Origin: Lachnospiraceae bacterium
GTDB taxonomy: Bacteria; Bacillota; Clostridia; Lachnospirales; Lachnospiraceae
Reading direction: 5' to 3'
DNA length: 64,000 nt
NCBI GenBank assembly: GCA_011959105.1
Contig: BLLU01000149.1
Coordinates: forward strand, 1 to 64,000
Below, in pieces: positions 17,348 to 25,499 of this stretch. Below the pieces are notes generated by a model that searched no databases, was not told the DNA's origin, and was given only the letters and a program-made list of their open reading frames with translations. The position numbers were made by a program, and so were the translations under genes. Every line of letters begins with the position of its first letter. Position 1 is the stretch's first letter.

Positions 17348-19155
17348 ACTCCTTCTCCTCCTCCGCCTGCCTGCAGGCAACGTTTCCGCCGGGCCGCTTT
17401 AAGCGGAATCCGAATGGTCACCAGCGTACCCACGCCTGTCTCGCTGTCCATCTCAAAGCCCACCTGACCGTCCAGAAACAGCTTCAGACGCAGGGCGGCG
17501 TTCAGCATACCCACACGCCTGCTGTCCTTTAATATCTCAATGCTGGCCTCGTTCATCTCTCCGGCCAGACGGCGGCATTTTTCCTCCGTCATCCCATGTC
17601 CGGTATCCTCCACCTCCAATATCAGATTTTCCCCATCCTGAGATACCCGCACAAACACCCAGCAGGCGGCTTCTTTCTTTTCCATCCCATGAACGCAGGC
17701 ATTCTCCACAAAAGTAACCAGCGTCAGCCTGGGAATCCGGAATTGTCCGCATTCGCCGGGCGCGCTGATTTCGTAGCACAGCCTGTCGCCAAAGCGGTAT
17801 TTTTGCAGTTCCAGATAAGCCTTTACAAAGTTCATCTCGTCCTCGATGGTCACATAATCGTTGCCCCATGTAACATTCTGCCGCTGCATCACCGCCAGCT
17901 TCTCCACCATATCGGCCGTCTCATATTCCTTCTTGATCACGCTGTGCATGCGGATACTCTCCAGGGCATTGAACAGGAAATGAGGGTTTATCTGGCTGTG
18001 CAGTGCCAGCAGTTCGGCCTTCTGCCTGGCAATATCCTGCTCCTGACGTTTTAAGCGGTTCTTGTATTCATTCTGAATCAGATTGTTCATGCGCCCCGCC
18101 ATCTCATTATAGGTCCGCATCAGCAGGCTGATCTCATCAGAACCGCTGATTTCGGGAAGCTGGTATAGTTCGTCCTTTTTTACCTTCCGAAGCACTGCTT
18201 CCAGGTCCTGCAGACGCTCTGTGAAAGAACGGTTAATCAGATTCATCAAGGCGAAAGGCAGAAAGATATTAAAAAAGATCAACAGACAGAACAAGGGCAT
18301 ATTTTTGCGCATTGCTTCGTAAGCCACATTTCTTTGAGACATAATATAAATATCCCAACTGTTGTCCAACATACGGATGGTCTTATGCACTCCCGCTTTG
18401 GCTGCCGTGGAAGCGGGCAGGGTCTCAAAAGGCACATAGATGCCGCCCCGCCCCTCATTGGAAAAAAGGATCCTGTCTCCCTCACAGACATATACCGTGG
18501 ATGCGTACTTGGAATTGACGATGGCCCTGAGAATATTACTGTAATCCCACTCCAGGCGCAGCACCGCCCCCCGGTCGCCGCTGGCCAGATAATCCATATG
18601 GCGGATGAAAGAAATAGTCCTTCTATTTTCCCAGTTGACCTTGGCAAAATCCGCAAACAACAGAATTTTCTTGTCCTGTCCCCGAAATGTCTGATACCAG
18701 TTTTCCCCTTCTGCCTTTTCCAGCCTTTGGAAATTCCCGCCGTTGACGATGCCCTCCGCGTCCGTGTAGATCACCACATTGCAGTCGTTGTTGTTCATAA
18801 GCAATGTGAACAGGGATACCTGGGCAAAGCTGAAATGCCTGTTGTAGTAATCCAGCGGAGAGGTGTAAGTACTGCTGATAAACTCATTAACCTCCCGATT
18901 CTTATAGATGTCCTGCATCAATGTCACCAACTGGGCGCTGTAACTCATGATGGTATACTCCACAGAATCCGCAATGTTGCTCATTTCCTGCAAATTCTCC
19001 TGCCGTTCCGCGTGCATGATGACAGCCGCCACCACACTGTCTGTCAAAAGCAGCGGCAGGATCACGCAGCATATCTGCATGATCCCCAGCTTCTGCTTCA
19101 GTTTCAGCCGGTTCAGCCAGGCCACCAGGCGGCTTTCCTTTTTCCTTTTTCTCAT
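17341..19155 (-). CDS. YesM-type sensor histidine kinase
   Basis: A 604-residue membrane histidine kinase of the YesM class. It has a membrane helix at about 20-45, an extracellular Cache-like sensor to about 290, a second membrane helix (LLIFFNIFLPFALMNLI), a HAMP region, a His_kinase domain with the phosphorylated His in SQINPHFLFNALESI (about 391-405) and a HATPase domain with a G-box (DTGHGMTEEKC). It forms a two-component pair with the overlapping downstream regulator and starts 22 bp after the chemotaxis gene. Signals for this class are usually extracellular glycans or envelope cues. Confidence 0.92.
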   Translation of the reverse strand: MRKRKKESRLVAWLNRLKLKQKLGIMQICCVILPLLLTDSVVAAVIMHAERQENLQEMSNIADSVEYTIMSYSAQLVTLMQDIYKNREVNEFISSTYTSPLDYYNRHFSFAQVSLFTLLMNNNDCNVVIYTDAEGIVNGGNFQRLEKAEGENWYQTFRGQDKKILLFADFAKVNWENRRTISFIRHMDYLASGDRGAVLRLEWDYSNILRAIVNSKYASTVYVCEGDRILFSNEGRGGIYVPFETLPASTAAKAGVHKTIRMLDNSWDIYIMSQRNVAYEAMRKNMPLFCLLIFFNIFLPFALMNLINRSFTERLQDLEAVLRKVKKDELYQLPEISGSDEISLLMRTYNEMAGRMNNLIQNEYKNRLKRQEQDIARQKAELLALHSQINPHFLFNALESIRMHSVIKKEYETADMVEKLAVMQRQNVTWGNDYVTIEDEMNFVKAYLELQKYRFGDRLCYEISAPGECGQFRIPRLTLVTFVENACVHGMEKKEAACWVFVRVSQDGENLILEVEDTGHGMTEEKCRRLAGEMNEASIEILKDSRRVGMLNAALRLKLFLDGQVGFEMDSETGVGTLVTIRIPLKAARRKRCLQAGGGGEGVC

Positions 19156-19177
19156 GGCGTCCTTTCCAGGATCCTTT

Positions 19178-21361
19178 CTACTCCTCCACCTTAAAGGCCG
19201 ATATCTCCGTTTTCAATCCGTCCATGTTATCGTTCAGAGCATGGGAAATGCGATCCAGTTTTTCTGCGCTGTGCAGCAGATTCTCTGCCATGCCGTGAAC
19301 CATCAAAGCGCTGCTGGCCGTCTCTTCTATGATGGCTGAGATGTTCTCCACGGCATCAATGGTGTCGTTCCGCTCTCTGTCCGCCGCTTCCGTGCCCACG
19401 GCAATCTGCTTCAATTCCGACAGCAGCTCCGTGATCTGTTCGCTCATGCCTCCGAATACATCTATGACCTGCCGCACGGCTTTCTCCTGAATATGCACGA
19501 TCTCCTGGGCATAGTCCGCATCCTTTACGGTCTGCTCCGTATATTTGGTAATCATATTCACCTGGTTGCGAATCTCTCCCGCCGCTCTGTTTGAGTCCTC
19601 CGCCAGCTTGCGGATCTCCGAGGCCACCACGGCAAAGCCCATACCTGCGGTACCTGCCCGGGCTGCCTCTATGGAGGCATTCAGGGACAGCAGATTGGTC
19701 TGTTTGGAAATGCTGCTGATGGTTTCCACAAACTCGTTGATGGCCTGGGATTCCGACTGCAGCTGTGTGATGCTGTCTCCCACTTTCTGAGTCACCTCCC
19801 AGGTCTCCTGGGCCTTATCTCCCAGCACTCCAACGATCTCCGCGCCCTGTCCGATCATTCGCTCTGTCTTGTCCGCCAGTGCCTGGGTATGTTCCACTCT
19901 TCCCCGCACTTCCTTAATCCTCTCGGACAATGTGTTGGTCTTTACAGCGCACTCCTGAGCATGTTCCGCCTGCTTATCCATACCCACGTTGATCTCGTTG
20001 ATGGCCCGGGTAATATCCTGAGAACAGGTATTTATGTCCCCTGACGCATCGTCCACCTGCCCGGTGGATTGCTCCAGCACCTGAATGGTCTTGTACAGCC
20101 CCATCACCAGATTCCGGTTATTTCGGATCATATTATTGGCCACCTGAGCCAAATCCTGAAACTCGTCTTTGCCGTATGCTTTTACTTCCGTGCGAAGATC
20201 CCCGTCGGCCACCTGATTGAACCTGGAAGATATGGCTTTCATGTTTTTCTGGATGCCAAGAGTGATGCTAAGGCCCACAAATCCTGCCACCACACAGGCC
20301 AAGATTACCGCGGCGGCCGTAATACCCTTGATTTTCTGCGCCTGCCCGGTGATCACTTCATAGGGAACCAGAGCGCAGAAGTTGATCCCGGCTCCTTCCT
20401 CACTCTTTGCATGGATGTACAGATAGCTGGCTCCCCGGAAGCGCACTTTCCGGGCGATGCACATCTCTTCCCCCTCCAGGCTGTCCGCAAAGAATTCCGT
20501 ATCTGCGAAAACGCTCTCCCCCTGTACAAGGCTGCCGGTTCCACCTTCCTTCACATTTTCGTACAGCAGTTCCTTTCCGTTGTCCGTTACAAACCCGCAG
20601 ATACTTCCCTCTCCGAAATCAATGGCCCGGAGGCGGTCATACAAGGCGCTGCTGCTGATGTCCACCACAATGTATGCAGCTTTTTTGTTGGTGGGAATCT
20701 GATACACGATAAAGGTGTCCGCCCCATTCAGAGAAAGCGCACTGTCCAGGGCCTCATGGCCCTCCGCCCACTGGGACATGGTCCTGCCGTCTTCAGACTT
20801 GGCCTGCATCTCCGCGCAGTATTCCTCATAGATACCGTTCTGCCGCTCCGGCGCATTGGTGCTGAACATTTCAATGCCCTTCTTGGTTACGATATGTATA
20901 TTGTGGATCATATTGTTCATGTGCTGGATTGCCACCAGGCCGCTGCGGGTATCGTTCAGAAAATTGGTTTTCGCGATCTGGTCTCCCTCCATGGAGCCCA
21001 GGCCATAGCTGACCAGGCCTCCGTCTACCATATACTGCAGGGCTTCTCCCTTGATAAAAGCCAGGCTTACGTCCACATAGTCCATAGCCATCTGAGATAC
21101 CTGCTGGCTGGAATCCCTGAACTTTTCGGACAATCCGTCGGCAGCGGCATTATAGGACACGATTCCTATAACCACTACAAACAGGATTGGCAGAAGGAAG
21201 CTGACAAATATCTTGTTTCTCAGGCTGAGCAGCCTGCGCGGCCCGGAAGCCGCGCTCCCGTCAGGCCCGGAAAGTTTTCCCGGAGCCGGCATTTTCCTAT
21301 GTGCAGGTTTTCGGCTAGCCGGTCTGTTTTTTGCTTCTTTCTCTTTTTTTTGAGTTTTCAT
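19178..21361 (-). CDS. Methyl-accepting chemotaxis protein
   Basis: A 727-residue transmembrane chemoreceptor. It has an unusually long basic cytoplasmic tail (about 45 residues rich in Lys/Arg/Pro), a membrane helix (about 52-73), a large extracellular dCache-like ligand domain to about 345, a second membrane helix, a HAMP segment (about 370-420) and a methyl-accepting signalling domain. The hairpin tip [23 protein letters not shown] (family hallmark, about 545-570) is intact. I chose ATG at 21361 after GGGGGTG; the upstream TTG/GTG choices lack a ribosome site. The gene is the first of an operon with the YesM/YesN pair. No other motility gene is in the window. Confidence 0.92.
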   Translation of the reverse strand: MKTQKKEKEAKNRPASRKPAHRKMPAPGKLSGPDGSAASGPRRLLSLRNKIFVSFLLPILFVVVIGIVSYNAAADGLSEKFRDSSQQVSQMAMDYVDVSLAFIKGEALQYMVDGGLVSYGLGSMEGDQIAKTNFLNDTRSGLVAIQHMNNMIHNIHIVTKKGIEMFSTNAPERQNGIYEEYCAEMQAKSEDGRTMSQWAEGHEALDSALSLNGADTFIVYQIPTNKKAAYIVVDISSSALYDRLRAIDFGEGSICGFVTDNGKELLYENVKEGGTGSLVQGESVFADTEFFADSLEGEEMCIARKVRFRGASYLYIHAKSEEGAGINFCALVPYEVITGQAQKIKGITAAAVILACVVAGFVGLSITLGIQKNMKAISSRFNQVADGDLRTEVKAYGKDEFQDLAQVANNMIRNNRNLVMGLYKTIQVLEQSTGQVDDASGDINTCSQDITRAINEINVGMDKQAEHAQECAVKTNTLSERIKEVRGRVEHTQALADKTERMIGQGAEIVGVLGDKAQETWEVTQKVGDSITQLQSESQAINEFVETISSISKQTNLLSLNASIEAARAGTAGMGFAVVASEIRKLAEDSNRAAGEIRNQVNMITKYTEQTVKDADYAQEIVHIQEKAVRQVIDVFGGMSEQITELLSELKQIAVGTEAADRERNDTIDAVENISAIIEETASSALMVHGMAENLLHSAEKLDRISHALNDNMDGLKTEISAFKVEE

Positions 21362-21655
21362 TTTTACACCCCCGTGCCCGCCTCTGGTGGGCACTGATTT
21401 CAATATTTGGAAGTTTACTTCCAAACTTCTCCGCGCTTTCTTTTTTCTCACCAAAAATTCTTTCTTATCAGTGATTGGAAAATTAAAGGGTAACTTTAAG
21501 ACAGCCCATCCCTAAACTAGGCTTCCTGGTTTTTGATATAAGAAGTAACGACTCGTAAACATGTATTATTTTATCATACGCTCACAAAAATGTCCATTAT
21601 ATTCTTTTACTTGAATTATGGACCTTGAATTATGGATAACCCATCAATCAATTCA

Positions 21656-21704
21656 GAAAAGAATCCGAAGGAATTGGTGACTGCCTCAATTCCCCCGGAT
21701 TCTT
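21656..21704 (-). terminator. Terminator of the Rpn-type nuclease gene
   Basis: AAGAATCCG...CAATTCC arms form a long imperfect hairpin (AAGAATCCG pairs with CGGATTCTT, with GGGAATTG opposite CAATTCC inside), followed by TTTT on the minus strand, just downstream of the stop. The rest of the 350-bp gap before the chemoreceptor holds its AT-rich promoter region; no clear sigma-A boxes were found there. Confidence 0.75.
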
Positions 21705-21711
21705 AAATATT

Positions 21712-22818
21712 TTATAACTGTTTTTCCCGATATTTTTGCAGTTCAGTCCGCAGCCTGTTATTCTCGGCTGCCAACTGCGTATTATGAACCTCCAGTACGC
21801 TGTTCTGGTTCTCCAATTCGCTGTTTTGATTCTCCAACTCGTTTTTTCGGTTCTCCAGCCGACTGTTCTGGTTCTCCAACTCACTGTTCTGAGATTCCAG
21901 CTTTTCCGCTTCTATCTGTAGACAGGCAAGCCTGCTCTCCATCTCGTCCATCATATAGCGCACAGTATTCTGATCCATGATTCTGAGTTCTTCTGAAAAA
22001 AATCCCATCGCTTTCACCATATCCTTATTCATATTATACAGCGTTTCATACATAGCGATAAACTGCGGGAATGCCTCGAACAATTCCACCAGGCGTTCGG
22101 GATTGTCCTCGCATAGAAATGTGAGCCAGGCTTCTTCCAAAGTGTTGATCGCTTTATTCTGCATATTCTTTCTGAATATGTCAAGAGAAATCAAAACGCA
22201 CCTTTGCAATAAGTCCATCTCCAATCCCGTATCAAATATATGGCGGGACCGATGCAGGCATGTCTCCGGCATGTGACGCAATTCCGGCGGACTGTTCTCA
22301 TATAGGACAATTAAATACACTTTTTTGATCTTTCCATATGAAAAATCCCTTTTCTCCCTGGCTCTGATCCGCTTGTACTGCCGCAGCATCATATCGGACA
22401 AATAGCAGGAGCAGCGGGGTCCTGTGAACATATACCCAATCTTCTGCACCTCCACATTGGCTATGGAACCGTCCCCCAATTCTACCACAATATCTGTCAC
22501 AAGCAGTGAGTTTTCGTCTTCCAGGCGCACACCGTCATTGGGTAGTTGCTTTAATATCTTCACAGGTTCTCCCAAGACCACCTCCAGAAATGATTCCAAT
22601 CTGGAGGGATCGTACTCCGGATTCAACACTTCTTTAAAATAGGAATCATACAGCAGATTATGCCCTTTTATACCGGTACATCGATCCAGATATTCCTTCT
22701 GTTGTTCATCGCTCCAGGACCCAAACAGTTCTTTTAATTCACCCCTCCTTTCAATTTTGTCCTTCAGCTCCCCAACTGAAGGCAGGTTGAAGAAATTGTT
22801 CATCGTTTTGTATACCAT
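21712..22818 (-). CDS. Rpn-type PD-(D/E)XK nuclease with coiled-coil tail
   Basis: A 368-residue protein of the Rpn/PDDEXK_2 family (putative transposase or recombination-promoting nuclease). The nuclease core has FKEVL near the start, an Asp in LLVTDIVVEL (about 106) and the E-x-Q form of the active site (NVEVQKIG, about 121), then a predicted helical region. The C-terminal 60 residues are a regular coiled coil built from near-identical heptads (ENQNSEL, ENQNSRL, ENRKNEL). At DNA level this is a 21-bp tandem repeat. The start is ATG at 22818 with AAAGGAGG; the track start is a TTG without support. Promoter and hairpin leader upstream are homologous to those of the neighbouring HicB gene. Confidence 0.85.
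   Translation of the reverse strand: MVYKTMNNFFNLPSVGELKDKIERRGELKELFGSWSDEQQKEYLDRCTGIKGHNLLYDSYFKEVLNPEYDPSRLESFLEVVLGEPVKILKQLPNDGVRLEDENSLLVTDIVVELGDGSIANVEVQKIGYMFTGPRCSCYLSDMMLRQYKRIRAREKRDFSYGKIKKVYLIVLYENSPPELRHMPETCLHRSRHIFDTGLEMDLLQRCVLISLDIFRKNMQNKAINTLEEAWLTFLCEDNPERLVELFEAFPQFIAMYETLYNMNKDMVKAMGFFSEELRIMDQNTVRYMMDEMESRLACLQIEAEKLESQNSELENQNSRLENRKNELENQNSELENQNSVLEVHNTQLAAENNRLRTELQKYREKQL
21780..21905. repeat. 21-bp tandem repeat coding for coiled-coil heptads
   Basis: Imperfect 21-bp units (GTTCTGGTTCTCCAACTC and variants on the plus strand) occur about five times in a row within the 3' end of the Rpn-type gene. The unit equals seven codons, so gain or loss of units preserves the reading frame and the heptad register. 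Confidence 0.7.
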
Positions 22819-22881
22819 TTTTCCTCCTTTAAATAACAAAACTCTTCACAATGCCTTCTTCCCATGTACTTCCCATGTTAT

Positions 22882-22982
22882 AAAAAAATAGAGAAAACAT
22901 AAACCCGGCATCCGTAGATGTGAGTTTTTGTTTTCTCTATCCCTTGTGTTATAAGTGTATTCGATCTTTTCACCGCTGTCAA
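22882..22982 (-). promoter_or_regulatory. Promoter plus terminator-like hairpin leader, copy A
   Basis: On the minus strand TTGACA (22977-22982) and TACACT (22954-22959) have a 17-bp spacer. The transcript would begin almost directly with a hairpin whose outer stem ATAGAGAAAACA/TGTTTTCTCTAT is 12 bp and perfect, with inner pairs and a cTACGg tip. Seven T follow, as in an intrinsic terminator, 62 nt before the Rpn-type start codon. The same arrangement (copy B) precedes the HicB gene, with sequence changes that keep the pairing. Confidence 0.75.
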
Positions 22983-22986
22983 GTAT

Positions 22987-23403
22987 TTATATACTTTCAG
23001 AGGACTTTTTTTCAAGTATTTTTCCCAGAAGAGCCTCCTGCAGCACCTGCGAGAAATTCAGGTTTATGGAAATTGCCGCCTCGTTCATCCACTCAGGTAT
23101 ACTCAAGGTTTTCTTAACCGCCCGCGAATTTGTACGCTTCTTATAAGCCAACATGTCAAACTCTATCACCACCAGGAACAAATCCTGCCCCGCAGCAATT
23201 GCCCTGGGGTCTGAGCTGTCCGGAAGCGGTCTCCCTTCCTTATCATACTCCGCCAGCACCAGGCCCAGCGCTTCCACAGCCTTCTCATAAGCCTGCGCCA
23301 AATCCTCACCCTGGGTATGGCATTCGGGTATGTCGGGAAATGAAACCCGGAAACTGCCGTTCCGGGCAATCTGAAACAGTGCGGGATAAAATAATTTTTT
23401 CAT
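22987..23403 (-). CDS. hicB: HicB-family protein with ribbon-helix-helix tail
   Basis: A 138-residue protein with an N-terminal HicB/UPF0150 fold (residues 1-90: FPALF-like start, GSFRVSFPDIPECHTQGEDL, then AVEALGLVLAEYDKEGRPLPDSS) and a C-terminal region (KKTLSIPEWMNEAAISINLNFSQVLQEAL) typical of a ribbon-helix-helix or HicB-associated DNA-binding tail. HicB proteins are usually antitoxins for the HicA RNase, but no hicA-sized ORF flanks the gene, so it appears solitary. The start is ATG at 23403 after GGAGG; the longer track ORF begins inside the promoter. It has its own promoter and hairpin leader and is followed by the homologous leader of the Rpn-type gene. Confidence 0.85.
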   Translation of the reverse strand: MKKLFYPALFQIARNGSFRVSFPDIPECHTQGEDLAQAYEKAVEALGLVLAEYDKEGRPLPDSSDPRAIAAGQDLFLVVIEFDMLAYKKRTNSRAVKKTLSIPEWMNEAAISINLNFSQVLQEALLGKILEKKSSESI

Positions 23404-23436
23404 AAGGCACCTCCATAAAATCGGATTGTTTTCCAC

Positions 23437-23535
23437 AAAAAAAGAGAAAACCCAGACCCGGCATCCAAAGATACGGACCTTCTGTTTTCCCTTTCTATTA
23501 CAATCCAGTGTATTCTCTTTTAGGGGATCTGTCAA
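23437..23535 (-). promoter_or_regulatory. Promoter plus terminator-like hairpin leader, copy B
   Basis: TTGACA (23530-23535) and TACACT (23507-23512) with a 17-bp spacer, identical boxes to copy A. The leader hairpin pairs AAAGGGAAAAC with GTTTTCTCTTT (minus strand), including a G-T wobble, has a GGATGCCGGGTC segment shared with copy A, and is followed by a T-run 32 nt before the hicB start. Confidence 0.75.
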
Positions 23536-23951
23536 GAAACTGATGTGAAAAAATGATAAATAAAAAATTAGTACTGGAAATATTCAGGCCGATGTGGTAA
23601 AGTGTATTGGTAAAGACAGGAGGAGGAGCAATGCGGAGATAATCTATTAACAGAAATTGCACAGGGATTCCGGCATTATGGCAAACATGTTTCGTGGGCC
23701 GTGTTCTTTGTGTAACCGTTGATAGATATCTGGCCATATGTTTAATCCTGTGAAGAGGGGTTTCCTTTGCCCGAAACATGGAATAACATGCGGAGTCTGC
23801 TTTCGGTTACATATTGTAGCCGGAGGCATTTTTTATGTGGCAAAATATCTTCTCCGGCAATATGCCCTTCAATGGCTGCATCCCGAAACAAAGGGATGGG
23901 AACCACAGGAAGCCGGCAGAAAATACAGGAACCACAAGACAGGAGGTATCT
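23536..23951 (+). other. 416-bp leader region of the ABC-F gene
   Basis: No gene was recognised here. It contains a strong ribosome site followed by a four-codon ORF (AGGAGGAGGAGCA, then ATG CGG AGA TAA at 23632), a CATCCC/GGGATG hairpin (about 23880-23899) and CCGGC/GCCGG arms around it. ABC-F resistance genes are often controlled by leader-peptide attenuation, so this may be regulatory, but no T-run follows the hairpins. Short ORFs in the track here show no recognisable family. Confidence 0.3.
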
Positions 23952-25499
23952 ATGTTACAGGTTAAAAATTTAAACATCTATCATAAAAAGGATCTGCGCC
24001 CCCTGGCGTCCGACCTCTCCTTTACTCTGAACAGAGGAGACAAAGCCGCCATAATCGGCGAGGAGGGAAACGGCAAGTCAACTTTGTTAAAACTCCTATG
24101 GGATCCGGCCCTGGTGGAAGACTATATTGAGTACGAGGGGGAAATTCTGAAAAACCAGGAAGTTTGCGGCTATTTACCCCAGGAATTGGACCCGGAAGAA
24201 CGGCAGAAAACCGTCTATGAATTTTTGTGCGGAGAACCCGCTTTTTTGGAGACGGATTACCGGGAACTGGCATCCATGGCAGGACAGCTGGGGCTTTCTC
24301 CAGACCTGCTGTACAGCGACACAACAATGGAAAAGCTCTCCGGCGGCGAAAAGATCAAGATCCAACTGATTCGGATCCTGAGCATGCGCCCCAGCCTTTT
24401 TCTGCTGGACGAACCCTCCAATGACATTGACATTGACACTCTGAAATGGCTGGAAGACTTTATAAACCACTGTTCTTCTCCCGTGCTCTATATCTCCCAT
24501 GACGAGACTTTGTTGGAGCACACCGCCAACATGGTTCTGCATATGGAGCAGCTGAAGCGCAAGACCGAAAGCCAGTGTACCCTGTTCCGGACAGGCTACC
24601 GGGAATATGTGCGCCTTCGCCAGGAAGGCCTAGAGAGGCAGGAGAGACTGGCTCAGGAAGAGAAGGCCGCCTTTGAAAAACAACAGGAAAAATTTCGCAG
24701 AATCTATGAGAAAGTGGAATATCGGCAGGACATCATTACCCGGCAGAACCCCGCTGGAGGAAGGCTTTTAAAGAAAAAAATGCATTCCCTCAAATCCATG
24801 AAGCGGCGTTTTGAACGTCAGGAAGAAAATATGACCAAACGGCCGGACACAGAGGAAGCCATTTTCTTCCGCTTCGCCCAGGGAGAAGGTGTTCCCGGAG
24901 GAAAATGGGTCATCGACTTCGAACTGCCTCAACTCATGGTGGAAGACAGAGAGTTAGCCCGCAATATCCGGCTGCAGGTCAGAGGGCCGGAAAAAATCTG
25001 CATCATCGGGAAAAACGGCGTGGGCAAAACCACATTGCTGCGGCTCGTGGCACAACAACTGCTGGAACGGACAGACATCCGGGCAGCCTACATGCCGCAA
25101 AATTACGAAGAACTGTTATCCCTGGACAAAACCCCGGTGGAATATCTTTCCCGAACCTGGGACAAAGAGGAAAACACAAGGATCCGCACTTATCTGGGAA
25201 GTATGAAATACACGGTCCAGGAGATGGACCACGCCATCCGTGAACTCTCCGGCGGCCAGAAAGCCAAACTGCTGCTGCTGAAAATGAGCATGGAACAGCG
25301 AAACGTGCTGATTCTGGACGAACCCACCCGGAACTTCTCCCCTCTGTCAGGTCCGGTGATCCGGGAATTGCTGCAAAATTTTCCGGGTGCAATAATCAGT
25401 GTCTCCCATGACAGAAAGTATATCCAGGAGGTATGCGACCGGGTGTTGGAACTGCGTGAAGAGGGGCTGCTGCCTGTAAACCCGGAGTCAAATACCTAA
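23952..25499 (+). CDS. ABC-F family ATPase
   Basis: A 515-residue soluble protein with two ABC ATPase domains and no membrane segment, as in ABC-F translation factors and ribosome-protection proteins. Domain 1 has Walker A GEEGNGKST (about 35), signature LSGGEK (about 130) and LLDEPSNDID; domain 2 has GKNGVGKTT (about 352), LSGGQK and LDEPTRNFSPL. The linker between (about 200-320) is highly charged and helical (LAQEEKAAFEKQQEK), as expected for the P-site tRNA interaction motif. The start is ATG at 23952 after AGGAGG; the track start lies in the leader. Antibiotic protection is possible, yet a housekeeping role cannot be excluded. Its stop overlaps the convergent antiporter gene by 4 bp. Confidence 0.88.
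   Translation: MLQVKNLNIYHKKDLRPLASDLSFTLNRGDKAAIIGEEGNGKSTLLKLLWDPALVEDYIEYEGEILKNQEVCGYLPQELDPEERQKTVYEFLCGEPAFLETDYRELASMAGQLGLSPDLLYSDTTMEKLSGGEKIKIQLIRILSMRPSLFLLDEPSNDIDIDTLKWLEDFINHCSSPVLYISHDETLLEHTANMVLHMEQLKRKTESQCTLFRTGYREYVRLRQEGLERQERLAQEEKAAFEKQQEKFRRIYEKVEYRQDIITRQNPAGGRLLKKKMHSLKSMKRRFERQEENMTKRPDTEEAIFFRFAQGEGVPGGKWVIDFELPQLMVEDRELARNIRLQVRGPEKICIIGKNGVGKTTLLRLVAQQLLERTDIRAAYMPQNYEELLSLDKTPVEYLSRTWDKEENTRIRTYLGSMKYTVQEMDHAIRELSGGQKAKLLLLKMSMEQRNVLILDEPTRNFSPLSGPVIRELLQNFPGAIISVSHDRKYIQEVCDRVLELREEGLLPVNPESNT

Noticed and set aside
22888-22940. Leader hairpin considered as a mini-ykkC (guanidine) riboswitch because of ACGG
   Set aside because: Only one ACGG tip is present, copy B lacks it, and the tandem two-hairpin architecture is absent.
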